Shown here: positions 1 to 6,721 of the stretch, in pieces | Layout: every line of letters starts with the position of its first letter | Position numbering within the stretch: position 1 is the stretch's first letter | IMG/VR virus record: IMGVR_UViG_3300027763_000229 | Coordinates: 1-24,847 of that record | Reading direction: 5' to 3' (one strand) | Length of the DNA: 24,847 nt | Origin: a virus | The notes under the pieces: generated by a model | The model's database searches: none | What the model was told of the DNA's origin: nothing | Seen by the model: only the letters and a program-made list of their open reading frames with translations | Position numbers and translations under genes: made by a program

Positions 1-375
1 GACTTTCTGAAGTTCTTCCTGAGTAATGTTGAAGTCGATCTCAGGTTCTGGAAACCCAATTTCTTTTTCAGGAGGAGCAACAATCATAGTAGGCTCAGCA
101 TATGTGTAACTGAGTTGTTGATTGCCGGATTTGATAAGCATAGACTTTTCTTCGAACTCAATTTCAGGATCATTGAAAAGCGATAGAACACCGAGAAACT
201 TTGTGAGTTCATAGATGGCGAACTCACGCGGGAATGTTTCTGTTACTATAGCTTTCGCAAAAATTGATTTGTGTTGCGAAATGGTAGATAGTGTCGATCC
301 TGGACGAACCAGGATCGACGGGTTAATAGTCGCGAAGTTTTTTAAGATCGCGATTGTATTGTCACTTAGTTTCAT
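1..375 (-). CDS. 45: Sliding clamp gp45, N-terminal part (cut by window edge)
   Basis: This is the DNA polymerase processivity clamp, which in T4 is also the mobile activator of late transcription. The first 125 codons are visible and the rest lies beyond base 1. The N-terminus MKLSDNTIAILKNFATINPS is close to T4 gp45 (MKLS-DTTALLKNFATIN), and further matches follow (an AIYEL-KFLG-LSLFND stretch, then a TMIVAPP segment). The ATG at 373-375 has an AGGAG ribosome site at 385-389. It follows the glycosyltransferase by 16 bases, at the end of the modification cassette. Together with gp55 in this window it would support clamp-activated late transcription. Identity is by remembered similarity to T4 and is strong. 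Confidence 0.93.
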   Translation of the reverse strand, partial: MKLSDNTIAILKNFATINPSILVRPGSTLSTISQHKSIFAKAIVTETFPREFAIYELTKFLGVLSLFNDPEIEFEEKSMLIKSGNQQLSYTYAEPTMIVAPPEKEIGFPEPEIDFNITQEELQKV

Positions 376-391
376 AATGTATAGTCTCCTG

Positions 392-1258
392 TTATTTCTT
401 TACTTTTGAAGATGCGATTTGTGATGGATCGGCCGTAGCAGAAGCACCAATTGATGCTAGAGCTGAAAGCTTTCCGCCGAAGGTATAGAAACCTGCGTGT
501 TGCAAGTGCATCCATGGGCACATCCAGACTTTCATCCCGGTTTTACGGGTATTCTGACAGAAGAGATAATCTTCAGACAGGTAGCGCTCAGACTCAGGAT
601 CAATTTCAGCTTGGAAATACATGCCAATCTTACGTGTGCCGTCGAACTCAGCTGTACGTACATGATCAGGTTTATACATGATAAGCGGGAACTTCCTTGC
701 ATATTCTTCAAAAGTTTCGCGCCGGATCATCATGAAACCCGTACCAATCTCAAGAACTTCAGCAGGTTCGTCTAGACGAATAGATTTTGAACCTTCGCCA
801 TTCTCCATGACCGGATTGAAAACAAAGTCACCAACAAAGTCTTCAAGAACAGATGGATTCTCGTCAGCCACACCTTTGTCAACGGCCATCTTGATCTTTT
901 CCCAAGTGATACACTTCTTAGGATAAGCACCACCGATGATGTCATAAGGAGACTCGTCGGTCTGAAGGGCCAATAGTGCAAGCACGTCTTGAGGATTAAA
1001 TCCAATGTCTGAGTCAACAAACAAGAGATGAGTATAACCTGAACGCAGGAATTCGTCAACACAATAATTCCGTGCGCGAGTGATAAGCGATTCGTTAAAC
1101 AGGAAATACGAACGCATTTCGATGCCGTACTTTAGACACAAAGCTGTCAAGTCACACATCGACCGAGCGTACAAACCATTACACTGCCCGCCATACATTG
1201 GAGTAGCTACGAATAGCTTTTTCTTCTGTAGTTCCTCGATTTTAATTTGGATTTCCAT
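392..1258 (-). CDS. GT-A type glycosyltransferase (288 aa)
   Basis: This is probably a nucleotide-sugar glycosyltransferase with a GT-A fold. Visible features are a beta-strand followed by FVDSDIGF with a DxD motif at residues 82-84 (metal and UDP-sugar binding), a GTGFMMIRR segment near 172-180, an acidic SEDYLF motif near 228-233 where GT2-like enzymes place their base, and HLQH at 251-254, which may be a metal ligand. Similar proteins occur in many marine T4-like phages with no proven substrate. The ATG at 1258 is preferred because AAGGTGG at 1264-1270 is well spaced from it; a GTG at 1267 lies inside that site. The position downstream of the alpha-glucosyltransferase suggests the acceptor could be modified DNA or a sugar already on it, but this is inference; a virion or host-surface target is also possible. 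Confidence 0.75.
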   Translation of the reverse strand: MEIQIKIEELQKKKLFVATPMYGGQCNGLYARSMCDLTALCLKYGIEMRSYFLFNESLITRARNYCVDEFLRSGYTHLLFVDSDIGFNPQDVLALLALQTDESPYDIIGGAYPKKCITWEKIKMAVDKGVADENPSVLEDFVGDFVFNPVMENGEGSKSIRLDEPAEVLEIGTGFMMIRRETFEEYARKFPLIMYKPDHVRTAEFDGTRKIGMYFQAEIDPESERYLSEDYLFCQNTRKTGMKVWMCPWMHLQHAGFYTFGGKLSALASIGASATADPSQIASSKVKK

Positions 1259-1260
1259 TA

Positions 1261-1452
1261 TTACCACCTTTCATCGTCTATATAGACACAAATTTTAATC
1301 GGCCCCACTCTGAGTACCGCATCTAGTATTAGTCCAGGATCAGATTGGCTTTCAGTCACCTTATATGCGTAAATCTTCCACCACTTAAGAGGATTTAGAA
1401 ATAAGGTGACTATGACATCCGATTGCTTTATATATGATAAAAGCTTTTTCAC
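1261..1452 (-). CDS. Small unknown protein (63 aa)
   Basis: I do not recognise this protein. It begins MKKLLSYIKQSDVIVTLFLN and contains a KWWKIYAYKV segment, mixed hydrophobic and basic, with no clear membrane span or signal peptide. It is supported as a gene by its junctions: its GTG start overlaps the stop of the DUF3310 gene (GTGA), it has GAGG eight bases upstream, and its stop lies two bases before the glycosyltransferase ATG. It may be a small accessory factor of the modification cassette, but nothing in the sequence shows a function. Confidence 0.6.
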   Translation of the reverse strand: MKKLLSYIKQSDVIVTLFLNPLKWWKIYAYKVTESQSDPGLILDAVLRVGPIKICVYIDDERW

Positions 1453-1877
1453 TTATCATCCTCGTGTGTTGTATCGTGCACATAGAGCTGAATGATTGCA
1501 TAATGAATTACTTTCATCAGATCTTTTCTCCAGTCGTCAGGATTACCTTTTCGACCATAGCGCTGAGCGTATTTTAAAACATTACCAACGCAAAAACCAG
1601 AACCATGTCCGGAATCGATGATGAACTCAGTCGCTTGAAACTTAGTTCGCGAGTAGTGTTCACCGTACGTATTATTAATATAATCCGTAATTTCTGAAAT
1701 GTACAGGGCTTCTTTATACTTATATTCTATATTAGAAGAAAGCTTCGAGTCCTGCTGTAGCTGATTTTGTGTAATTGAATTCGTTTGTTCTTGAGAAGTT
1801 ATATTGGAATCCAAGTCTTGCGTCAACAAGCTCGCGCTTTCCTTCGAGATATTGTAGGACTTCAGTTGCCATGTCAT
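1449..1877 (-). CDS. DUF3310-type protein; true start uncertain
   Basis: The C-terminal 85 residues match the DUF3310 family, which is common in phages: an ITDYINNTYGEHYS segment, then a GFCVGNVLKYAQRYGRKG core, then DLMKVIHYAIIQLY. The family is sometimes labelled nucleotide kinase-like, but its role is not established. The only ATG start (1877) makes the gene overlap the methyltransferase gene by 146 bases, and the first 45 residues are rich in Q, N, S and T, as expected for out-of-frame reading. No ATG, GTG or TTG lies just before the conserved domain. A TTG near 1833, preceded by AAGGAA, is one alternative. The gene's end is secure (GTGA overlap with the next gene); its start is not. Confidence 0.72.
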   Translation of the reverse strand: MTWQLKSYNISKESASLLTQDLDSNITSQEQTNSITQNQLQQDSKLSSNIEYKYKEALYISEITDYINNTYGEHYSRTKFQATEFIIDSGHGSGFCVGNVLKYAQRYGRKGNPDDWRKDLMKVIHYAIIQLYVHDTTHEDDK

Positions 1878-2931
1878 GTGCGGTGCTCACTGGTACGTTT
1901 TGACAGATGTGGTTAACGCTCTTCTTTGGATCGAGCAATTCGAAATCTTGGGGAAGACCCATAATAGTCATCGCTTCCCTATAAGTTATATAGCGGTCTT
2001 CAATCGGGTGCGTCAGCATCATTGGATAGTGACCGACAAATGCACCGATGTAGTCTCGTGGAACAATGGTTCCTCGACGCATGATATTTCCGCCTGCAGC
2101 TAATTTAGCTTTGCGTCCTTTACATCTGTCGACTTCTTTCGTATATCCATTATTACCCATCCATTTAGCTACTTCATCGTAATCAATTCCCATTCTTTCT
2201 ATATATGATAAAACATCTTGGCCACGAGCTTTTGCTGGTTCAACAGTTTTGCAGAATTCGCGGTGTGTAATTCCACCGTGAATATGCTCGAGGATAAACC
2301 GATAGTATGGATCGTCTTTCGATGGAGTTTTCGTATTGATAGGTTCCATCTGAAAGTTTGATGTTACGCCTAAAATCGTGTCTTCAATTGTCGGGCGTTC
2401 ACGTTTATAGAAGTTCAACACCGGAATTTTGTTACCTCTCCAAAAGAAGTAAAAAGCTCGTTCGCGAACTTGGGCTACACCATGAAGCAGCGACCTCGTA
2501 CGGTATACTGACATACTATAACCATTATCTAAACCAATCTGATGAAGTTGGTTGCGAACGTTTTCACCGATTTTACCAGCAAATCCAGGAGCATTCTCGC
2601 CCCAAAACACTTCAGGTTTAAGCTCGCCGAGAACGTAGTTTGCAGTCTCAGTCATCCATCTATTATTGGGATTGTGATCTCCAAAGCCATGCGACAATTG
2701 GGATAAACCTGCACAGGGACACACGGTACTGATGACATCGACTTTAGTCTTTGGAAAGTCTCCACGATCAATCAGGTGATATGGCACTTCATTATTATAG
2801 TAATTAACGATGTGTCTATCATTAGCCTGAAAAGGTTCGTAAGAAGCTAACCACTCAGGGCGAGACCCAAACGCTTTCTCAGAAGCAAGAGTTTCACCCC
2901 CGATAAGTGGTACGATTGTAGCGTGTTTCAC
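1732..2931 (-). CDS. Divergent cytosine-C5 DNA methyltransferase homologue (399 aa)
   Basis: This belongs to the C5-cytosine methyltransferase (Dcm) family, which transfers methyl from S-adenosylmethionine to cytosine through a cysteine adduct. Motif IV is TVCPCAGLSQLS with catalytic Cys73 at 71-77. Motif VI is GENAPGFAG (ENxPG) at 111-119. Motif VIII is QVRERAF at 154-160. A late YREAMTIMGLPQDF motif is at 317-330, and QNVPVSTA at 344-351 stands where motif X (GN-VP) is expected. Motif I is altered: VPLIGGETLA replaces the usual FxGxGG. The target-recognition region (about 190-310) resembles nothing I know. It starts with GTG overlapping the alpha-glucosyltransferase stop (GTGA at 2928-2931). 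It sits inside a hydroxymethylcytosine cassette, which makes its substrate an open question. Confidence 0.85.
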   Translation of the reverse strand: MKHATIVPLIGGETLASEKAFGSRPEWLASYEPFQANDRHIVNYYNNEVPYHLIDRGDFPKTKVDVISTVCPCAGLSQLSHGFGDHNPNNRWMTETANYVLGELKPEVFWGENAPGFAGKIGENVRNQLHQIGLDNGYSMSVYRTRSLLHGVAQVRERAFYFFWRGNKIPVLNFYKRERPTIEDTILGVTSNFQMEPINTKTPSKDDPYYRFILEHIHGGITHREFCKTVEPAKARGQDVLSYIERMGIDYDEVAKWMGNNGYTKEVDRCKGRKAKLAAGGNIMRRGTIVPRDYIGAFVGHYPMMLTHPIEDRYITYREAMTIMGLPQDFELLDPKKSVNHICQNVPVSTAHDMATEVLQYLEGKRELVDARLGFQYNFSRTNEFNYTKSATAGLEAFF

Positions 2932-4160
2932 TTAACTTTTCCGATCATATTGAATATGCTGTCAAAGACTGCATCTGCATCTTGGTGTGATTTATAGAAC
3001 TCGTATGCTTTCTCGCGATACTCGTTACGCATCCCGTCGTCTTTATTTAGCGCGGATATCAAGTCTGCAGATTGCTGCATGTTCTCACTAGATAGCCAGA
3101 TAGTACCACTATCTGCGCATTCTGTCAAGGGTATACCTAGTACTCGATGGGTACATGCATCACCATAACCTTGGTGAAATACTGGAATTGTACCAGTAGC
3201 TACAACCTCACAGTGCGTATACTCAATTGATTTTTCGATGAACCTTGGATCTAGAAGAGAGAGTTGATACCCGTATCCAGATTTAGACATGCGTTCAAGG
3301 ATTTCATGGTTTTTAAAGAATGAGAAAACTACTGGTTTGTTTCCGTACCAATCTGTAAAGTCAGTCTTGTCTGGACTAACATTGTTTAAGTAATGGAATG
3401 AATACTTTTGCTTGAGTTCAACATAAGCTAGTGATTTCTCAATACCCTCAAGAATCGTGAGTGCATTCATCTGGCGTAAGTGCTTCTCATGGAAGTCCAT
3501 CATCAATCGTGGGCCCTTCCATAGAGCCATTCGACCAATCCACCTATGACACATTTTATCGATTTGTTCGATGGGTTTCCAGTACTTCTCGCGAACTTCA
3601 TCGAAGTACATTCCAGGCTGGAAGTTTAAGATTTGCTTCTTTGGAGCATCTCCACCAAAGAATCCCATGATGCCGCCAGCTTCAGACATACTCTCTACTA
3701 CACCAGCAAAATCACCAGTTGGAGAATGAGCAAACAAAACTTTAGATTTATCGATAGATTCTTTCAAACAATCGTTACGTATGATGGAGATCTTATTGTG
3801 ATCGTGTTGAAATAACACCGATGGTGCGGATATCTTATTGAGAATTTTACGGAAGTTTTCAGCAACCTTAAGATCGTAATTCTGATTCTTCTTATGTGCG
3901 AAAGGTGGAAGCGAGTTAATGATCACTAGATCACATGAGTTGCAAGCGTCTGCTACACTATCGATATTAACATCTTCTGCAAATTTTACGTACATGAGAT
4001 TTGGCATGACGTGTGAGTTAACACGAGACCATGTTTTATCTTTAGAAGCAATCACTGTACATTCATGGCCGTTCTTCTTTAGATACTTTGTCATCTCAAT
4101 AGTAAATTTTGAGACGCCGCATCCTTCAATGCCGCGCCCCATAAGGATAGCCACTTTCAT
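2928..4160 (-). CDS. agt: DNA alpha-glucosyltransferase (T4 AGT-like, 410 aa)
   Basis: This enzyme should transfer glucose from UDP-glucose to 5-hydroxymethylcytosine in DNA in the alpha configuration, shielding phage DNA from host nucleases. It aligns along its length with T4 AGT (400 aa): ILMGRGIEGCGVSKF at 5-19 (T4 FMARGLEGCGVTKF), QHDH at 118-121 including the proposed catalytic Asp, RWIGRMALWKG at 206-216 (phosphate-binding Arg and Lys), LERMSKSGYGYQLS at 288-301, IEYTHCE at 312-318, GTIPVFH at 323-329, and REKAYEF at 382-388. The fold is GT-B. A 67-base gap separates it from the deaminase gene upstream, and AGAGGT lies about 12 bases before the ATG, a slightly long spacing. The real sugar could differ from glucose, since close homologues can change donor. 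Confidence 0.92.
   Translation of the reverse strand: MKVAILMGRGIEGCGVSKFTIEMTKYLKKNGHECTVIASKDKTWSRVNSHVMPNLMYVKFAEDVNIDSVADACNSCDLVIINSLPPFAHKKNQNYDLKVAENFRKILNKISAPSVLFQHDHNKISIIRNDCLKESIDKSKVLFAHSPTGDFAGVVESMSEAGGIMGFFGGDAPKKQILNFQPGMYFDEVREKYWKPIEQIDKMCHRWIGRMALWKGPRLMMDFHEKHLRQMNALTILEGIEKSLAYVELKQKYSFHYLNNVSPDKTDFTDWYGNKPVVFSFFKNHEILERMSKSGYGYQLSLLDPRFIEKSIEYTHCEVVATGTIPVFHQGYGDACTHRVLGIPLTECADSGTIWLSSENMQQSADLISALNKDDGMRNEYREKAYEFYKSHQDADAVFDSIFNMIGKVK
3100..3128 (-). promoter_or_regulatory. Possible internal sigma70-type promoter in agt
   Basis: On the minus strand TTGACA (3123-3128) and TACTAT (3100-3105) are separated by exactly 17 bases. It lies in the 3' part of the alpha-glucosyltransferase gene, about 170 bases before the methyltransferase start. 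The encoded residues (PLTECADSG) are conserved with T4, so protein constraint alone could produce it. Confidence 0.35.
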
Positions 4161-4227
4161 TTTATAATATACCTCTTTGGTGTCTGATTACGCTCGTTAA
4201 TTATATATGAAAGAAAAATAGTCAGTT

Positions 4228-4704
4228 TCATCGTAATTCGATATTTTCATAATACATATACTCAACACCAGCTTCTTTCAGCATATTTTTGGTAGTTTCA
4301 AAAGAGTCTTTCCATTTGTTATCTACATAAGAAGGATAACACATGAATACGCGTTTAACACCGACCTGAATAACACCTTTAGCGCATTCAGAACAAAGAG
4401 GTAGTCCCCAGATATACAGGTCAGAACCAGCTAGACTTACGCCATTCAGTGTTGCATTGTATATACAATTCTGTTCAGCATGAACAATATACTTATACTT
4501 TTGCTCTCGATCATTAAGCCTAACGTCACTGTCATCAATTCCACGAGGAAAGCCATTATACCCTTGCGAAAGGATTTGGCCTCTAGCTCCTACTGCAACA
4601 GCACCCACTCGGGTGCTCGGATCTTTAGACCAAGTCGATACCTGCTTGGCTAGGTTAAAATAGTTTTGTGTCCAGTTATTTGACAAGATCAAAGTGCCTT
4701 TCAT
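4228..4704 (-). CDS. cd: dCMP deaminase
   Basis: This is a zinc-dependent deoxycytidylate deaminase, converting dCMP to dUMP for thymidylate synthesis. From the ATG at 4704, the HAE motif (zinc His and catalytic Glu) is at 75-77 and CSEC at 104-107, followed by AKGVIQVGVKRV, typical of the family. The usual PCxxC appears as PLCSEC. An N-terminal YFNLAKQVSTWSKDPSTRVG stretch also fits. The start is uncertain: ATG 4704 lies inside gp42 and has no good ribosome site, whereas TTG at 4686 (protein beginning with the SNNWTQ residues) has AAAGG ten bases upstream. It overlaps the end of gp42, so the two are probably coupled and act on the same dCMP pool. Confidence 0.92.
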   Translation of the reverse strand: MKGTLILSNNWTQNYFNLAKQVSTWSKDPSTRVGAVAVGARGQILSQGYNGFPRGIDDSDVRLNDREQKYKYIVHAEQNCIYNATLNGVSLAGSDLYIWGLPLCSECAKGVIQVGVKRVFMCYPSYVDNKWKDSFETTKNMLKEAGVEYMYYENIELR

Positions 4705-5323
4705 ATACGTGAAGTGATGCAACGTTCCAATAAATGTGTCCCGGCTCATAACCCAGGCTTTCACACATCAAGCCCAAAACATATTTCTGCCAAGCGTAAT
4801 CGTTCTTATACCCAAACACAACATCGTTTGATCGCATGTATACTAGAGCGTGAAGACGATTCTCGCGGATCATATATTGTACGGTGTTTGTGCACATGAA
4901 ATCGCTGCGCCCAAAAGCATTATAATCATTCCACATATTTGGTCGTGTATAGATCATCGTAGCCCGTCGAGACTCAGGGTTCTTCTTGAGTTCTTTTACT
5001 ACGTTATTATATTGTGAGGAATTTTCCTTCGACCAAATACACCAACCATAGTTTGAGTTGATATATCCACTTGGGTCTGCCACCTGTCGCCAGATAGCGG
5101 GAGGACCACCTGGAATATCGTTAACATTAAGAGACATCGACTCATACCATTCCAACTCTCGTTGAATGTAGTTTTTATCAATGGTGCCAAATATAGTCGG
5201 TTCATCTGCAATGAAACTGGCATTCATGATCTCAAGCATCTTAACGCCTGATTTATCATTAACAAACACGCCATCTTTTAAGTGCTGCTTAAAGAACAAA
5301 CGAATTTGATTAAGTGTCATCAT
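4676..5323 (-). CDS. 42: dCMP hydroxymethylase gp42 (215 aa)
   Basis: This enzyme converts dCMP to 5-hydroxymethyl-dCMP using methylenetetrahydrofolate, the committed step to hydroxymethylcytosine DNA. It is nearly collinear with T4 gp42: INSNYGWCIWS at 88-98, RRATMIYTRP at 119-128, DFMCTNTVQY at 141-150 with catalytic Cys144 (T4 Cys148), and RSNDVVFGYKNDYAWQKYVL at 164-183. Asp175 matches T4 Asp179, where thymidylate synthases have the dUMP-binding Asn; this argues for dCMP specificity and against thymidylate synthase. The protein ends at RHFDLVK, about 30 residues before the T4 C-terminus. The ATG overlaps the upstream stop (ATGA); a second ATG follows directly. Confidence 0.95.
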   Translation of the reverse strand: MMTLNQIRLFFKQHLKDGVFVNDKSGVKMLEIMNASFIADEPTIFGTIDKNYIQRELEWYESMSLNVNDIPGGPPAIWRQVADPSGYINSNYGWCIWSKENSSQYNNVVKELKKNPESRRATMIYTRPNMWNDYNAFGRSDFMCTNTVQYMIRENRLHALVYMRSNDVVFGYKNDYAWQKYVLGLMCESLGYEPGHIYWNVASLHVYERHFDLVK

Positions 5324-5706
5324 TTATTGCGATCCACATCGTAGAAGAAAATGGACTTAGCATCTGGGTTAGCATCCTGGTTAGGCTCGTACTTATTATT
5401 AAAGATGTCGCGCGCGGGATCTTGACCTTCGATTTTACCACGGAGCCAAGATACAGCGAAAGAAGCGTAGTTAATGAGATCTTTATAGGTATCTTCAAGA
5501 GACTCAAAGTTTGCTTGATCAGCTCGGCCAGACTCAAGAAGAGACTGAGCACGATACATTTTACCCTGCATGGTATCGTGGATCGTATCTACCCCACGAC
5601 GATAGTGCATGGCTTGAACTACGTTTGAGTTTGGATTTTGATAGTCTTGGGACTTCTTGAGTTGTAGGTCGATGCATTCTTGAAGTACTTTTACTGATTC
5701 TTTCAC
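5320..5706 (-). CDS. Nmad1/DUF1599-like protein (128 aa)
   Basis: The sequence resembles the nucleotide-modification-associated domain 1 family (DUF1599): LQLKKSQDYQNPNS near 14-27, a KMYRAQSLLESG helix, and an ESLEDTYKDLINYASFAV helix with paired acidic residues near 68-85. This is an all-alpha, MazG-like layout. The family was named for its frequent position beside base-modification genes, and its reaction is not proven. Here it lies immediately upstream of gp42, overlapping by ATGA. An inferred role is trimming of a nucleotide pool, for example removing dCTP as T4 gp56 does, but no gp56 homology was checked. The GTG start at 5706 overlaps the upstream stop and has AGGAG six bases before it. 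Confidence 0.75.
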   Translation of the reverse strand: MKESVKVLQECIDLQLKKSQDYQNPNSNVVQAMHYRRGVDTIHDTMQGKMYRAQSLLESGRADQANFESLEDTYKDLINYASFAVSWLRGKIEGQDPARDIFNNKYEPNQDANPDAKSIFFYDVDRNK

Positions 5707-6149
5707 GCTACTCTCCTGAGTTTGATCGAGTTCTCGTACAATACACGAGACCTGTCTTCTGATATATTACAAATTTTCAAACAGTTTGTCAATGGATAAT
5801 TTCGGCACTTTACTCCATTATTCGTAGATACCATCGTATAAGAGTTCACATGATTTACTGACAAATAGAGTTCAGCCAAATCATTCTCAGTCTCAGGTAC
5901 GCGTATGAAAAATAGAAGGGGAACTGAATCAACATTCTTCCACATAATCTTTGTATAGTTGTCGCTCATCCAAAATCCGCGTGTCGATTTATTTAGCCGA
6001 AACGTTTTGACGGCGTACTTCATTTCATTGATGTAACCATCTTTCTCGGAGTCGTACTTATAGATACTTCGAGTAGAATCGAAAAATTCTTGAACGACAA
6101 CTTCACCGATATCACCAATGATTTCGGCGTTAGTATTAGACATTGTCAT
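5703..6149 (-). CDS. Unknown protein, possible PD-(D/E)XK-like fold (148 aa)
   Basis: I do not recognise this gene. The start is placed at ATG 6149 because GGAAG lies seven bases upstream and it overlaps the previous stop by 14 bases; upstream in-frame codons belong to the shadow of the 88-aa gene. The N-terminal half has IGDIGEVVVQEFF, then KYDSEKDGYI, then KYAVKTFRL. The order E, D, x-V-K is reminiscent of restriction-endonuclease-like folds, but the central ExK is not complete, so this is only a suggestion. The rest is beta-rich (VPLLFFIRVPETE). Its 3' end carries a good promoter-like sequence for the modification cassette. Confidence 0.7.
   Translation of the reverse strand: MTMSNTNAEIIGDIGEVVVQEFFDSTRSIYKYDSEKDGYINEMKYAVKTFRLNKSTRGFWMSDNYTKIMWKNVDSVPLLFFIRVPETENDLAELYLSVNHVNSYTMVSTNNGVKCRNYPLTNCLKICNISEDRSRVLYENSIKLRRVA
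5764..5792 (-). promoter_or_regulatory. Sigma70-type promoter upstream of the modification cassette
   Basis: Minus-strand TTGACA (5787-5792), a 17-base spacer and TAATAT (5764-5769). The predicted transcript would start near 5757, about 50 bases before the GTG of the Nmad1-like gene, so it could start early expression of gp42, deaminase and glucosyltransferase. It lies inside the upstream coding sequence. Confidence 0.55.
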
Positions 6150-6402
6150 AATGCTTCTTCCATGCTGAACCAACTGTGCCGAGACCAATACCCGATAGGT
6201 AAACCTGATACATAATCCGAGATACTTCCACAGGTGTTCTTGCTTTATGTAAGTCGTGTTTGATGCGATTAACTGAAGTTGCTTGATTAATAGACTTCTT
6301 GGGCATCTTTTCAACAAGACTATTAGCAGTTTCGCGAGATTGATGGATAGGCATTTTATCCAGACTTTGAAGGATCTTGACGTCAAACAATTCTTTTTTC
6401 AC
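6136..6402 (-). CDS. Unknown basic protein (88 aa)
   Basis: I do not recognise this protein. It begins MKKELFDVKILQSLDKMPIH and is basic and mostly helical, with MPKKSINQATSVNRIKHDLHKA in the middle followed by a more hydrophobic YQVYLSGIGLG stretch. The GTG start at 6402 overlaps the stop of the 56-aa gene (GTGA), which fits the coupling pattern of the block. The basic character could suit nucleic-acid binding, but there is no recognisable motif. Confidence 0.65.
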   Translation of the reverse strand: MKKELFDVKILQSLDKMPIHQSRETANSLVEKMPKKSINQATSVNRIKHDLHKARTPVEVSRIMYQVYLSGIGLGTVGSAWKKHYDNV

Positions 6403-6569
6403 GTGTTGTCACTTTCTTTTTGCTGTGAATAGACGAAGTCAATGTGTTCTTCAATCTTATCCCACGCTTCTTGAATCGCGGGAGTGCCTTCTGATCGAAT
6501 AGCTTTACGTAAGGCGTTGATCTGATTAAACATCTTTACTACTTTACGATTTCCGTATCTTTCAGTCAT
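6399..6569 (-). CDS. Small unknown helical protein (56 aa)
   Basis: A short gene supported mainly by its junctions. Its ATG at 6567-6569 overlaps the stop of the 51-aa membrane gene (ATGA), and its own stop overlaps the GTG of the 88-aa gene (GTGA). The product begins MTERYGNRKVVKMFNQINAL and continues with an EAWDKIEEHIDFVY helix. It is charged, probably all-helical, with no signal or membrane segment. I do not know a family for it. Confidence 0.65.
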   Translation of the reverse strand: MTERYGNRKVVKMFNQINALRKAIRSEGTPAIQEAWDKIEEHIDFVYSQQKESDNT

Positions 6570-6721
6570 AGCACACCAGCAACTTTAAGACCAATCATTA
6601 CAATATCGTGACCAGCGCGAAAAGCACCATAGATAGCAAAAATAATGACTACTATAGCAGTAAACGTAATAATAGGTTGAACCTTTACTGCAAACATTTC
6701 GTCATTGTCATGATCACTCAT
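6566..6721 (-). CDS. Small single-span membrane protein (51 aa)
   Basis: The product starts MSDHDNDEMFAVKVQ, with an acidic N-terminus, followed by a hydrophobic segment (about residues 18-34, ITFTAIVVIIFAIYGAF) and a short tail GHDIVMIGLKVAGVL. This predicts one transmembrane helix with a small soluble head. The ATG at 6721 has a purine-rich AAAGGGGAAAGAGA site and overlaps the previous stop by 8 bases. In phages such proteins often act on the host membrane (lysis timing, superinfection exclusion), but nothing here tells which. Confidence 0.65.
   Translation of the reverse strand: MSDHDNDEMFAVKVQPIITFTAIVVIIFAIYGAFRAGHDIVMIGLKVAGVL

Noticed and set aside
4199-4228. Promoter in the 67-base gap before the alpha-glucosyltransferase
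   Set aside because: A TATAAT is present (4200-4205) but there is no -35 box at proper spacing and no clear MotA-type box, so it is not called.
4676-5323. Thymidylate synthase
   Set aside because: The dUMP-binding Asn is replaced by Asp175 in KNDYAWQ and the whole sequence is closer to T4 gp42, so dCMP hydroxymethylase is preferred.
6149-6386. N-terminal extension of the 148-aa gene
   Set aside because: This frame is the shadow of the 88-aa gene; a good ribosome site and ATG exist at 6149.
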